Shown piece by piece: positions 44,973 to 53,354 of a stretch of 64,000 nucleotides of DNA. How positions within the stretch are numbered: position 1 is the first letter of the stretch; every line of letters starts with the position of its first letter. The translations under genes were made by a program, and so were the position numbers. The stretch covers positions 1-64,000 of the forward strand of contig DATMNI010000093.1 in assembly GCA_035570275.1 (NCBI GenBank). The letters run 5' to 3'. The stretch is from DATMNI01 sp035570275 (GTDB taxonomy: Bacteria > Acidobacteriota > Terriglobia > Bryobacterales > Bryobacteraceae). The notes beneath the pieces were generated by a model. The model did not search any database, was not told the DNA's origin, and saw only the letters and a program-made list of their open reading frames with translations.

Positions 44973-44988
44973 GTTTGTGTTCTTGTCA

Positions 44989-45019
44989 ACCGGCCACCGG
45001 CCACTGACCACCGGCCACC
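44989..45019. repeat. GGCCACCGG repeat, imperfect copy
   Basis: The 30-nt stretch has the CCGGCCACCGGCCACTG core twice, in the 48-bp gap between the spermidine synthase-like gene and the next stop. Same vocabulary as the repeats at 29293-29340 and 39503-39569; a further relative lies in the coding part near 44351-44385. Confidence 0.65.
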
Positions 45020-45020
45020 G

Positions 45021-46235
45021 TCACTTATACGCCGCCACTCCTGTAACCCTTTCGCCGATCACCAGCGCATGAATATGGTCGGTGCCTTCGTACGTCTTGA
45101 CGGTCTCCAGGTTGCAAAGGTGACGCATCACCGGATATTCGTCGGTGATTCCGTTGGCCCCCAGCAAGTCCCGGCTCAGCCGCGCGCAGTCCAGCGCGAT
45201 GGCCGCATTGTTGCGCTTGAGCATCGAAATGTGCGCCGGCTCAATCTTGCCCTGGTCCTTCAGCCGGCCCGCCTGCATTGCCAGCAGTTGCGCCTTGGTG
45301 ATCTCGGTGATCATCCATGCCAGCTTCTCCTGAACCAGTTGGTGCGAAGCGATCGGCCGGTCGTCAAACTGCTTGCGCAGGATAGCGTATGACCGCGCGG
45401 TCTCGTAGCAGTCCATCGCCGCCCCGATCACGCCCCAGCCGATGCCGTACCGCGCCTGCGACAAACACGCCAGCGGCCCCTTCAGTCCCCTGGCGCCGGG
45501 CAGCCGGCTGCTTTCCGGAACGCGGCAATCCGAGAGCGCCAGGCTGGACGTCACCGACGCCCGCATCGACCATTTGCCGTGGATATCCGACGACGTGAAC
45601 CCCGGCGTGCCGCGTTCCACCAGGAACCCCACGATGGCGCCAGCGTGTCGATCGGAGCCGCTGCCGCCGTGTCCATCAGACCCGCCTTCCTTGGTCCGCG
45701 CCCAAACCACGGCGACATCGGCCATGGTGCCATTGGTGATCCATGTCTTTTCGCCGTTCAGTACCCACGTATCGCCGTCGCGGACCGCGTTAGTCCGCAT
45801 GCCCGCGGGGTTCGACCCGAAATCCGGCTCCGTCAAACCGAAGCAACCCACCGCCTGCCCGCTCTGCAGCCGCGGCAGCCATTTCTGCTTCTGTTCGTCG
45901 GAGCCGAAACTGTGGATCGGGTACATCACCAGCGCCCCCTGCACGGAGACGAAGCTGCGGACGCCGGAATCCACCCGTTCCAGTTCCTGCATGATGAGCC
46001 CGTACTCCACGTTGCTCATGCCCGCGCAGCCGTACCCTTCCAGGTTGGCGCCGAAGAACCCCAATTCCGCCATTTCCGGAATCAACTCGGCCGGAAACCG
46101 CGCGTCGCGATAGCAATCGCGAATCAAGGGCAGAATCCGTTCGTCGGCAAACCGCCGCGCCGTCTGCCGTACCATCAACTCCTGTTCACTGAACAGGGAG
46201 TCGACACAGAAGTAGTCCACGCCTCGGAAGCTCAT
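45021..46235 (-). CDS. Glutaryl-CoA dehydrogenase-like acyl-CoA dehydrogenase
   Basis: The 404-residue protein has the acyl-CoA dehydrogenase fold, with GLTEPDFGSNPAGM and WITNGTMADVAVVWAR in the middle domain and catalytic Glu383 in KTYEGTDHIHALVIG. The pattern is closer to glutaryl-CoA dehydrogenases (FAD, oxidative decarboxylation to crotonyl-CoA) than to other family members. An unusual glycine/serine/histidine-rich insert (GGSDGHGGSGSDRHAG) follows the middle strands. The ATG at 46235 is chosen; upstream codons are out of family. Confidence 0.85.
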   Translation of the reverse strand: MSFRGVDYFCVDSLFSEQELMVRQTARRFADERILPLIRDCYRDARFPAELIPEMAELGFFGANLEGYGCAGMSNVEYGLIMQELERVDSGVRSFVSVQGALVMYPIHSFGSDEQKQKWLPRLQSGQAVGCFGLTEPDFGSNPAGMRTNAVRDGDTWVLNGEKTWITNGTMADVAVVWARTKEGGSDGHGGSGSDRHAGAIVGFLVERGTPGFTSSDIHGKWSMRASVTSSLALSDCRVPESSRLPGARGLKGPLACLSQARYGIGWGVIGAAMDCYETARSYAILRKQFDDRPIASHQLVQEKLAWMITEITKAQLLAMQAGRLKDQGKIEPAHISMLKRNNAAIALDCARLSRDLLGANGITDEYPVMRHLCNLETVKTYEGTDHIHALVIGERVTGVAAYK

Positions 46236-46289
46236 GTTGGAATTTCTTTCCCCCTTATTTGAACACATACATCGAGGTATCCTGGGATC

Positions 46290-46898
46290 ATGCAGGTGGT
46301 ATTCCCCGATATCGAAACGCGTGCCAGGGTGGACAACGAAGCCGGGTGTCCCATGGATGACGACGAGTTTTTCGAGTTTTGTGCCAGGAATCGGAAACTG
46401 CGGGTCGAACGGGACGCCAACGGAGAAATCATCATCATGCCCCCTGCCGGCTTTGAGACGAGTTGTCGCAACAACGATTTGTCCGCCCAGCTTTACATTT
46501 GGTCGAAGCGAGACGGGCGAGGACTCGCTGCTGATTCCAACTCGGAGTACTTGTTACCGAACGGCGCGGCCCGTTCGCCCGACGCTTCTTGGGTGCTGAA
46601 GACTCGGATCGGCCAGTTCACCAAGGAAGAGAAGAAGCGGTTCATTCACATCTGTCCCGACTTTGTGGTGGAATTGACGTCGCCTTCCGATCGGCTCCCA
46701 AACGTCAAGGCGAAGATGCCGGAGTGGATCGAAAACGGAGCCGCCCTAGGTTGGTTGATCGACCCGGACAGAAGAACCGTCTACATCTACCGCCCCGGCC
46801 AGGACGCCGAGGAGTTGGTGGGTGTCGATCACGTCTCGGGCGAAGGACCTGTGGAGGGCTTTCGGCTGGAACTGGGCGACATCTGGCAAGGAGTGTAG
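46290..46898 (+). CDS. Uma2-family (DUF820) PD-(D/E)XK nuclease-like protein
   Basis: The 202-residue protein has the Uma2 pattern: an N-terminal FFEFCARNRKLRVERDANGE, GEIIIMPPAG, SPDASWVLK, FVVELTSPSDRLPNV (nuclease-like strand with Glu and later Lys) and a closing GWLIDPDRRTVYIYRPG. Uma2 proteins are common in cyanobacteria and Acidobacteria and are probably nucleases of mobile or repair systems. It is followed by a remnant of a second copy. Confidence 0.85.
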   Translation: MQVVFPDIETRARVDNEAGCPMDDDEFFEFCARNRKLRVERDANGEIIIMPPAGFETSCRNNDLSAQLYIWSKRDGRGLAADSNSEYLLPNGAARSPDASWVLKTRIGQFTKEEKKRFIHICPDFVVELTSPSDRLPNVKAKMPEWIENGAALGWLIDPDRRTVYIYRPGQDAEELVGVDHVSGEGPVEGFRLELGDIWQGV

Positions 46899-46969
46899 CG
46901 CCCGGCCCGCGCGCCCGGAGCATCGCGCAACGAATTCTGGGCATTCTGCGCCGGGGATCGGAGACGACG

Positions 46970-47050
46970 GTGGGACAGACCATCGTCTTTTGTGGTCTGT
47001 CGGGCCTGGGGTCGAGCGACAGACGACACAAAAACGATCGTCTGTCCCAC
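46970..47050. repeat. 81-bp near-perfect hairpin element
   Basis: GTGGGACAGACCATCGTC... at 46970-46994 pairs with its inverse at 47027-47050 (about two mismatches plus one bulge), and inside it GTCTGTCG pairs with CGACAGAC around a 14-nt loop. It lies between an intact Uma2 gene and a Uma2 3' remnant and looks like a small non-autonomous insertion or a very stable RNA hairpin. Confidence 0.7.
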
Positions 47051-47059
47051 TGTGTTATC

Positions 47060-47172
47060 GTCATCATCCCTCTAGCCGGCAAAGATGGCCGAGGCCGAAC
47101 CTTCGGCGTCCACACTGTCCGCCGGTCGAGGGCTTTCGGCTGGAACTGGCCGATATCTGGGAAGGACTGTAG
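47060..47172 (+). pseudogene. 3' remnant of a second Uma2 gene
   Basis: The 48 bp at 47125-47172 match the last 48 bp of the intact Uma2 gene (46851-46898) with five substitutions, encode VEGFRLELADIWEGL and stop, and sit after the hairpin. Upstream codons are only weakly alike. A duplication followed by insertion or deletion is implied. Confidence 0.65.
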
Positions 47173-47176
47173 CCCG

Positions 47177-47599
47177 TTACCGCGCCGCCCGGGCAGACGT
47201 CGCCACATATGCATCCGCCATCGCAGCCGTGTCGCTCAGGTCTACGAACCTGGCGATCTTCCCATCCCGGATCGTAAAGAAATGTCCGATCGGCACATCG
47301 AACTTCTTCCCGGTCGCCTTGACCGTCGCCGAATATCGGCCCAAAGTCGCCACCACGTCCCCCTGCGCGACGAATGTTTCCGTGGTCAGCTTCATGTCCT
47401 GCTGAGTTTCGGCCAGGGCCTGGAAGAATCTGAGGACCTCCGCTCCACCCTTCCTCCGGCCGGAAAACGGAACGATCGCCGGACCTTCCAAAGCCCAATC
47501 GACATCGCCGGTCAGGCTGTTCATGATGGTCTGAATATCCCCGTTGGCGAATGCCCTGTAGACGTTCTGAATCAAAGCGGTGTTTTGTTGTTCGTTCAT
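47177..47599 (-). CDS. SnoaL/NTF2-like protein
   Basis: The 140-residue protein begins MNEQQNTALIQNVYRAFANGD, has DVDWALEGP, GRRKGGAEVLRFFQALAE and VPIGHFFTIRDGKIARFVDLSD, the pattern of small NTF2-fold proteins of unknown or hydrolytic/isomerising function. The ATG at 47599 is chosen because the longer frame has no family fit. It is convergent with the Uma2 remnant. Direct repeats of a GGACTTGATTAC-type motif lie just upstream (about 47625-47655). Confidence 0.8.
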   Translation of the reverse strand: MNEQQNTALIQNVYRAFANGDIQTIMNSLTGDVDWALEGPAIVPFSGRRKGGAEVLRFFQALAETQQDMKLTTETFVAQGDVVATLGRYSATVKATGKKFDVPIGHFFTIRDGKIARFVDLSDTAAMADAYVATSARAAR

Positions 47600-47718
47600 C
47601 GTGTTGGTACTCCAGGAATTGATTACTCGGGACTTGATTACCCGGGACTTGATACAGGGATTGATACGGAACCCGGCGAAATTTGGATGGCGCCAGACCG
47701 TGCGCGATACTACACTCA

Positions 47719-48666
47719 GTGCCGCCTTCACGCGTCTACGCCTACGTGCTGTCGCTGCCGGAGCGCGTCATCCGCTCCCTCGGCGCACTGTCGGGCGGCC
47801 TGCTTCGCGAAATCGGCAACATGGCCCTGCCGGCCAGCATCCGCCGCACTACTCTGTACCGCACCATGGTCGACGTGGCCTTGCGGTTTCTGATCGAGGA
47901 GGTCGGCCAGGTGGAAGGCATTTACCCCAATGCGGGACGGCTCGCCGAACACTTCCTCCTCCAACGCACCGCCAGCCACGGCATCGAACTCCTGGGTATC
48001 CTCGCCTTCCACGCATCGCCCATCTGGGTTCTGGCAGCGCTCGCCGATGCCACCGGTGGCGGTCGCAAACTGATTCACGAAATCTCGCAGGCGCTTCAGG
48101 AAGAAGGACTCCTGGAGCGCGAAGTTCATTTCGAAACCATGGAGCAGATCCTCGACGGCCTGGAAAAGACCACAGGGCACCTCGCCGGCACACTCAATCT
48201 CCCGCCCGTGGATATTCCCGGACTCCGCCGGGAATGGTTGCAGTTGAAAGACGAGATGCGGACGATCCCTCCCAAGAACGTCCCGGCCATCGACCGCATC
48301 CAGAAGGTCTGGGATGAGTTGCGGCGTTCCGCGGCCCAGCAGAACCGCTCGGTCTTCGTGGTGTCGTCCCTGATGGCCGTATCTACGGTGGCCCATGTGC
48401 CGGCCAACCTGCTCTGGCTTTCGCGCGCCGCCCGCTCGGCCGCCAGACGGACGGGCAAAGTCCTCGGCGAAACCATCCTCGACCACTATTCCGACGCTCT
48501 GGCCGAAATCGCCCGCACCGGCTTCATCCCCTACTTTGCCCGCGAATTCCGCCCGTATCTCCACGCCGCGGCCGCCCAGTTCGCCCCGGCTCACGAATCG
48601 TTAACCGAGCGCCTGCTGCGAGGGCGGGCGGCGCCGCCTGATTCCCGCTTGCCACCTCCGGAGTGA
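47719..48666 (+). CDS. Conserved-looking hypothetical protein
   Basis: The 315-residue protein is mostly helical with two hydrophobic stretches (about 85-100 and 225-240, FVVSSLMAVSTVAHVPANLL). The repeated helical patterns suggest an EcsC-like or related soluble/membrane-associated protein, but I do not recognise the family. A GTG at 47719 is chosen because TACACT (47711-47716) lies only 2 bp before it and could be a -10 box of a leaderless transcript; a start at 47683 is the alternative. Confidence 0.6.
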   Translation: MPPSRVYAYVLSLPERVIRSLGALSGGLLREIGNMALPASIRRTTLYRTMVDVALRFLIEEVGQVEGIYPNAGRLAEHFLLQRTASHGIELLGILAFHASPIWVLAALADATGGGRKLIHEISQALQEEGLLEREVHFETMEQILDGLEKTTGHLAGTLNLPPVDIPGLRREWLQLKDEMRTIPPKNVPAIDRIQKVWDELRRSAAQQNRSVFVVSSLMAVSTVAHVPANLLWLSRAARSAARRTGKVLGETILDHYSDALAEIARTGFIPYFAREFRPYLHAAAAQFAPAHESLTERLLRGRAAPPDSRLPPPE

Positions 48667-48672
48667 GCGGCG

Positions 48673-51438
48673 TTACTCTTCGCGCAGCGCTTCCAGCGGC
48701 GAAATCAAGCTGGCTCGAAGCGCTGGAATCAACGACGCGGCCAATGCGGATAGTCCCAGCGTCACCACGGCCGCCAGCGTCACTGCGGGGTTGTATGGAT
48801 TCATGCCGTAAAGCTGATTGCCCAGGAATCGGCCGGCGGCAAACGTCAACGGCAACCCAATGAATAGTCCACAGAGAATCAGCCCGAATGCGCCTCGTAG
48901 CACCAGCCGGATAACGTCGCCCCGGTTAGCGCCCAGCGCCATACGCACGCCGATCTCGCTGACGCGGCGTCCGGCATTATAAGCAGTAACTCCATACAGC
49001 CCAATCGAAGCTAAGACCAGCGAAAGAACTCCGAAGAACGAAGTGAGGCGTGCGATGAGCCGTTGCTGGGTGAACGGCTCGGCTACCTGCTCTCTCAAAG
49101 GGCGAATCGAAATGAGCGGCAGATTGGGATCCACGGAAGCCATCGCCTGGCGGATGGCCGGAATGGACAGGCTAGCCCCCGGCCTGGTCACAATGACAAT
49201 ATCGTGCAGGAAAAGCGATCCAAGATTTTTCTGCGTGTATTCGGCTTGGGCTTCGGGCAAAAAGAAAAACGGGTCACTCGGCCGATCGAGATTGTGTGTC
49301 AAATAGCGCGCATCTTTTGCCACGCCGATGACCTCGAATTCACGGCTGGCTTCCGGCCTCCGGCCGAAATGTTTGCCGATCGGATCTTCGTTTCTGAAAA
49401 ACCTGCGCGCGAATGCCTCATTAATGACTGCCACACTTCGCGACGCCGCCGTATCCTGCCCGGAGATACCGCGCCCGTTAACGATAGGGGTCCCGATGAC
49501 GTCAAAGTACCCTTCTGTAACTCGATCCCACGCCGCGAAGTTCTCATCCCTGGGCCCTGGCGCGGGATGGCCATCCACCCAGACGCCAGCGCCCCACCCG
49601 CCGCCGCTTAGCGGTGCATATAGGCAGAGAGCCACGGACGATACGCCGGGAATGCCCGCAATGGAATCGTGGATACTCCTGTATAGTGGCGAGAGTTGCG
49701 GTGACCGGTAACCGGCAACCCTTGGATTCATGGAGGCCACGAGGCGCCGGTCCTGTTCGAATCCGAAATTTTGATTCTCAAGGCTCTGCAAAGCGGCCGT
49801 GAGCAGCCCTGCCGCTGACAGCAAAACAAGCGAGAGCGCAGCCTGAAACACCACGAGCGTCTTCCTGGGGAGCGATCCGGTCCGGGCGGTCGAGCGACTG
49901 GCTCCGCGAAGCGCTTCGATCGGATCTACGCGTGTCGCCATCCATGCGGGAGCGATGCCGAAGGCAATTCCCGTGGTCAGCGAAATGGCAAAGGCGAACA
50001 GCAGCACCGGCACGGAAGGCGACGCGCCGATGGGCACGCCAGCCAAGCCGGCAGATGCGGGAAATGCGAAATGCAGAATCAGGCGGGTACCCGCGAATGC
50101 GATGGCCAGACCGGCCGCGCCGCCAAACAATGAGAGCAGGATGCTTTCGATGAGATGCTCCCCCACAACGCGCGACGCCCGCGCCCCCAGCGCCATGCTC
50201 AACGATGTCTGCCGCCGCCGCTCCATGCCGCGCACCAGCATCAGATTGGCCACGTTGGCGCAGACGATCAGCAGCACAAACGCCGTAACCGTCATCAGGA
50301 TCTGCAGCCAGTGCTGGTATTGTTCGCGCATGCTGGTGACACCGGCGCCTCCGGGACTCAGGAACAGGGTTTGCTCAGGAAATTTCGCGCGATCGTTGGC
50401 GCTCATCTCACCCCAGTGCGAGCGCAGCCACTGCTTGAGCTCGACCCGCATTTCGGCCTCGATAGATGCGGGCGCCGCACCTGGCTGGATGCGGCCGATC
50501 AAGTCCAACCAGTGGGTGTCGTACTTGTTGAGATCGGCATCGCTCTCGACGAACGGTTCGGTGTTCAGCGGCAGAAAGAAATCGGGTGGAGTGCTGCGCA
50601 GAGTGTCGCCGAAGAAACCCGGCGGAGTGATTCCCACCACGGTAAACGGCTTGTCATTCAGATTGAAGACGCCGCCGATTACGGACGGGTCGGCTCCATA
50701 CTTTTGCTGCCATAAGCGATAGCTCATCACTGCCACCGGCGGAGCGCCGGACTGATCGTCTTTAGCCGTAAACGCGCGTCCGGCGTACGCTGTTATGCCG
50801 AACATGGTGAAGTAATTGCCAGAGACGAACTCGCCTGGATAGCTTTGGGCTGCCTCTGAGCTGCCCGAGCGCCGCACACCAAACAGATGTTCAATCGACG
50901 GCACGGCCGCTAATTCTGAAAAGCCTTTGGTGTTGTCTCTTAAGTATTTGTACAAATCGTACGAGACAAGGGAGAACTCCTTATCTTGGCTGTACCCGGC
51001 CGTGTAGCAGCAATGGGTTTCTCTTCCCAGGCGGTACAGTTCGCCGGGATTCGCAACCGGCAGCGACTTCAGCAGAACGGCATGCACCAAAGTGAAAATC
51101 GAAGTGGTGGCGCCAATGCCCAGCGCCAGCGTCAACACCGTGGCAATGGTGAACGCCGGTGCCATTCGCAAGCGGCGCAGCGCGTGGCGCGTATCTTGTA
51201 TCAGCGTTTCCAGAAACGGTAGTCCTCGTTGGTCTCGATAGCTTTCCTTCATGGCTTCCACCCCTCCGAACTTCAGTACGGCCTGACGCCGGGCTTCGAC
51301 CGGCGATAAACCGGCCCGAGCATTCTCGGCAGTTTGAAGAGCGAGATGTTCTTCGATTTCCGCCCGCAATCGCTCTTCGTCTTGCCGCGTGGTCGCCCAG
51401 GAACTCAGGCGCCTCAGGAATCGCCTAAGTGTTCTCAT
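48673..51438 (-). CDS. MacB/FtsX-type permease (ADOP family), with PadR regulator
   Basis: The 921-residue protein has a cytoplasmic N-terminal extension (RAEIEEHLALQTAENARAGL), then a permease with LALGIGATTSIFTLVHAV, a MacB-like domain, a middle helix group (LLIVCANVANLMLVRGME) and a final FtsX unit (GVRMALGANRGDVIRLV). The start ATG overlaps the PadR stop by 4 bp (ATGA). Tight coupling to a PadR repressor is typical of this acidobacterial group and suggests induction by an unknown small ligand. Confidence 0.9.
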   Translation of the reverse strand: MRTLRRFLRRLSSWATTRQDEERLRAEIEEHLALQTAENARAGLSPVEARRQAVLKFGGVEAMKESYRDQRGLPFLETLIQDTRHALRRLRMAPAFTIATVLTLALGIGATTSIFTLVHAVLLKSLPVANPGELYRLGRETHCCYTAGYSQDKEFSLVSYDLYKYLRDNTKGFSELAAVPSIEHLFGVRRSGSSEAAQSYPGEFVSGNYFTMFGITAYAGRAFTAKDDQSGAPPVAVMSYRLWQQKYGADPSVIGGVFNLNDKPFTVVGITPPGFFGDTLRSTPPDFFLPLNTEPFVESDADLNKYDTHWLDLIGRIQPGAAPASIEAEMRVELKQWLRSHWGEMSANDRAKFPEQTLFLSPGGAGVTSMREQYQHWLQILMTVTAFVLLIVCANVANLMLVRGMERRRQTSLSMALGARASRVVGEHLIESILLSLFGGAAGLAIAFAGTRLILHFAFPASAGLAGVPIGASPSVPVLLFAFAISLTTGIAFGIAPAWMATRVDPIEALRGASRSTARTGSLPRKTLVVFQAALSLVLLSAAGLLTAALQSLENQNFGFEQDRRLVASMNPRVAGYRSPQLSPLYRSIHDSIAGIPGVSSVALCLYAPLSGGGWGAGVWVDGHPAPGPRDENFAAWDRVTEGYFDVIGTPIVNGRGISGQDTAASRSVAVINEAFARRFFRNEDPIGKHFGRRPEASREFEVIGVAKDARYLTHNLDRPSDPFFFLPEAQAEYTQKNLGSLFLHDIVIVTRPGASLSIPAIRQAMASVDPNLPLISIRPLREQVAEPFTQQRLIARLTSFFGVLSLVLASIGLYGVTAYNAGRRVSEIGVRMALGANRGDVIRLVLRGAFGLILCGLFIGLPLTFAAGRFLGNQLYGMNPYNPAVTLAAVVTLGLSALAASLIPALRASLISPLEALREE

Positions 51439-51782
51439 TTCAGATCTTCTGCTTTCACCGCAAAGAATCGCCCGATGATGGCCGCCGTCTGTTCCCAACC
51501 TCGGGTCTCGGCTTGCAATTGTTTACGTCCGTCGCGTGTCAGTCGATAGAAGCGCGCCTTGCGGTTATGCGCGGAGGCGCCCCATTCGGAAGCGATAGAA
51601 CCCTCCTGCTCCAGCTTCAGCAGGACGGGATATAGTGTGCCTTGATTGACGGTGAGAAGCTCCCCACTGATTTGCTCGATACGCCTGGCGATACCATAGC
51701 CGTGAAGCGGTCCGAGCACGTCCAGCGTTTTCAGCACCATCAACGCCAGCGTGCCCTGCAGGACATCCGTTTTTTCCTTCAT
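51435..51782 (-). CDS. PadR-family transcriptional regulator
   Basis: The 115-residue protein starts MKEKTDVLQGTLALMVLKTL, has the winged helix GPLHGYGIARRIEQIS, LLTVNQGTLYPVLLKLEQEG and ends in a C-terminal helix. It should repress its own operon until a ligand binds. The ATG at 51782 is chosen over the longer frame. It precedes and overlaps the permease gene. Confidence 0.92.
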   Translation of the reverse strand: MKEKTDVLQGTLALMVLKTLDVLGPLHGYGIARRIEQISGELLTVNQGTLYPVLLKLEQEGSIASEWGASAHNRKARFYRLTRDGRKQLQAETRGWEQTAAIIGRFFAVKAEDLK

Positions 51783-51808
51783 GTGGCTTATTTGGGTTTC
51801 CAACAGGA

Positions 51809-51837
51809 AGTATGCCACGTTTCCATTGGGAAAACAA
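51809..51837 (-). promoter_or_regulatory. Promoter of the PadR-permease operon
   Basis: On the minus strand TTGTTT is followed after 17 bp by CATACT, about 27 bp before the PadR start. Within the spacer, TTCCCAATGGAA forms a TTCC/GGAA dyad that could be the PadR operator. Assignment is by pattern only. Confidence 0.5.
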
Positions 51838-51839
51838 CA

Positions 51840-52256
51840 GGTCCGTGAGAAGATAAGACCAGGCGCGACCCGGACCCGCGCGCTCCGCTCAAATCCCCCG
51901 GGTGTGCGGCTGCGGTTGGCCGGAATCGCGGCAGCGGTCAGATGAATCCGAGCCAGAGGTGTGGTGTTGCCGCAGCCCAAAGACCAAGGATGCGTCAACC
52001 GCCCGTCGCGGCTGGGTGCCGTGAATGCCCGCCGTCAACTGCTGCCGTCACCGCCCCCCGTCAACGCCCGCCGTCAACGCCCGCCTCAACTCCTGCCGCC
52101 AACGCCTGCCTCCCAAGGGAAGAAACTGCACACCCGATTCGCGCCGGTTCGCGCACGGCTGGTTGGTTCCTTTGGCTCCTCAAAGACAGCATTGTTGACA
52201 GGACTGGACTGCGGCGTTACTCTCGGGGGTGAGGCTGCCGCATTTTACGACAACCC
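51840..52256. other. Intergenic region with low-complexity repeats
   Basis: No gene is supported. 52027-52110 consists of imperfect 12- to 13-bp units of the CGCCCGCCGTCAA kind. The promoter of the antitoxin gene should lie at its right end, but no good boxes are seen. Confidence 0.5.
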
Positions 52257-52526
52257 ATGAATCTCCACCTCACCCCGGAACTCGAAGAACTCGTGCAAAG
52301 TAAGGTGAAATCCGGCCGCTACAACTCTGTGAGCGAAGTTGTTCGCGAGGCGCTGGGTCTCATGGAGGAGCGAGACCAGATTCCGGTGGCTCGCAAGCAC
52401 CAGTTCCAGAACAAGATTGCCGACGGACTACAATCTCTGCGACTCGGTAAGGGAGTAGATGGCGAGGCCGTGTTCGATCGAATCGAGGCGGAAATCGAGA
52501 CCCTGGAGCGCAACGGTCGCAAATGA
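52257..52526 (+). CDS. ParD-family antitoxin
   Basis: The 89-residue protein starts MNLHLTPELEELVQSKVKSG and RYNSVSEVVREALGLMEERD, the ribbon-helix-helix pattern of CC2985-type ParD antitoxins, with a C-terminal helix that should bind the toxin. Its stop overlaps the toxin start by 4 bp (ATGA). Confidence 0.88.
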   Translation: MNLHLTPELEELVQSKVKSGRYNSVSEVVREALGLMEERDQIPVARKHQFQNKIADGLQSLRLGKGVDGEAVFDRIEAEIETLERNGRK

Positions 52527-52755
52527 ATTCGTTCGTCCTCTCACCAGAGGCGGAACGAGATCTCGAGGCTATCAAAGCCTATCTCCTCAAGGAAGCTGGA
52601 GTGCGAATCACCCGCCAGGTCATGCGTGAACTGCGTGCCGGGATCCGCTTCGTAGCCAAGAACCCAAAGGCTGGCCACGTTCGAGAGGATCTGACGGCCG
52701 AGTCTGTGAGAGCCAGCGCGATGTCGGAGAGATCCTCGGACGGTCGCTTCATTGA
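52523..52755 (+). pseudogene. ParE toxin gene with internal deletion and frameshift
   Basis: The first 62 codons (SPEAERDLEAIKAYL, AKNPKAGHVREDLTAESV) are good ParE, but the next part of the fold, which should give the core strands, is missing. A different frame from 52708 gives ESQRDVGEILGRSLH and stop at 52753-52755, matching the normal ParE end. So about 25 codons are deleted with a frame change. In the original frame reading goes on to 52906 with non-family residues. The toxin is probably inactive while the antitoxin is intact. Confidence 0.75.
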
Positions 52756-52924
52756 GGATGTCGGAACCGGATCGGGATTTCTCCAAACCGCATCGCCGAG
52801 ACAGCACCAGCTTCCGGGCCCAGACGGCCGCTCTGCTGGCGAGGTGGTCAGGGTGGTTCCCGGTGGGTCCCGTGGGTTCCCAAAGACTTGCGCCTTTGGC
52901 AGCTAATGTGCTTTGCTCTTGTTT

Positions 52925-53284
52925 ATGAAGAAGACACTACTTGCCTTGATGCTCATCGCCGGAGGCGCCGCCTTCGGCCAGGTTTCCATCGGCATTCGGA
53001 TTGGCGCTCCGCCGCCTCCGAGGGTGGTTCGGGTCAGACCGTCAACGCCGGGCCCGGGGTACGTCTGGATTGACGGCTACTGGTACGCCGTCGGAAACCG
53101 TTACAAATGGCATGAGGGATACTGGACCCGCCCGCCTTACGAGGGTGCCGTCTGGGTGGTCCCACACCATGACGGAGAGCGCTTTTTTGAAGGTTACTGG
53201 GAAGGAGATCGCGGCCGCCGGCCCCACGATCACTCTTGGGACCGCGACCGCCGCAACCGCGATTTCGACCGCGACCACCATTGA
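52925..53284 (+). CDS. YXWGXW-type secreted small protein
   Basis: The 119-residue protein has a signal peptide (MKKTLLALMLIAGGAAFG), then GYVWIDGYWYAVGNRYKWHE and GYWTRPPYEGAVWV, the YxWxxGYW pattern repeated two to three times, and an acidic/basic RDRRNRDFDRDHH tail. Such proteins are envelope-associated in many Gram-negative bacteria with unknown function. The ATG at 52925 is preferred over 52913 because the signal peptide starts there. Confidence 0.8.
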   Translation: MKKTLLALMLIAGGAAFGQVSIGIRIGAPPPPRVVRVRPSTPGPGYVWIDGYWYAVGNRYKWHEGYWTRPPYEGAVWVVPHHDGERFFEGYWEGDRGRRPHDHSWDRDRRNRDFDRDHH

Positions 53285-53354
53285 GTTTATTTGACTGAGA
53301 ATATTTAACTGAGAATGCTTCCAGGGCCGGGCCACTAGGGTTGATAAGCCCCCA

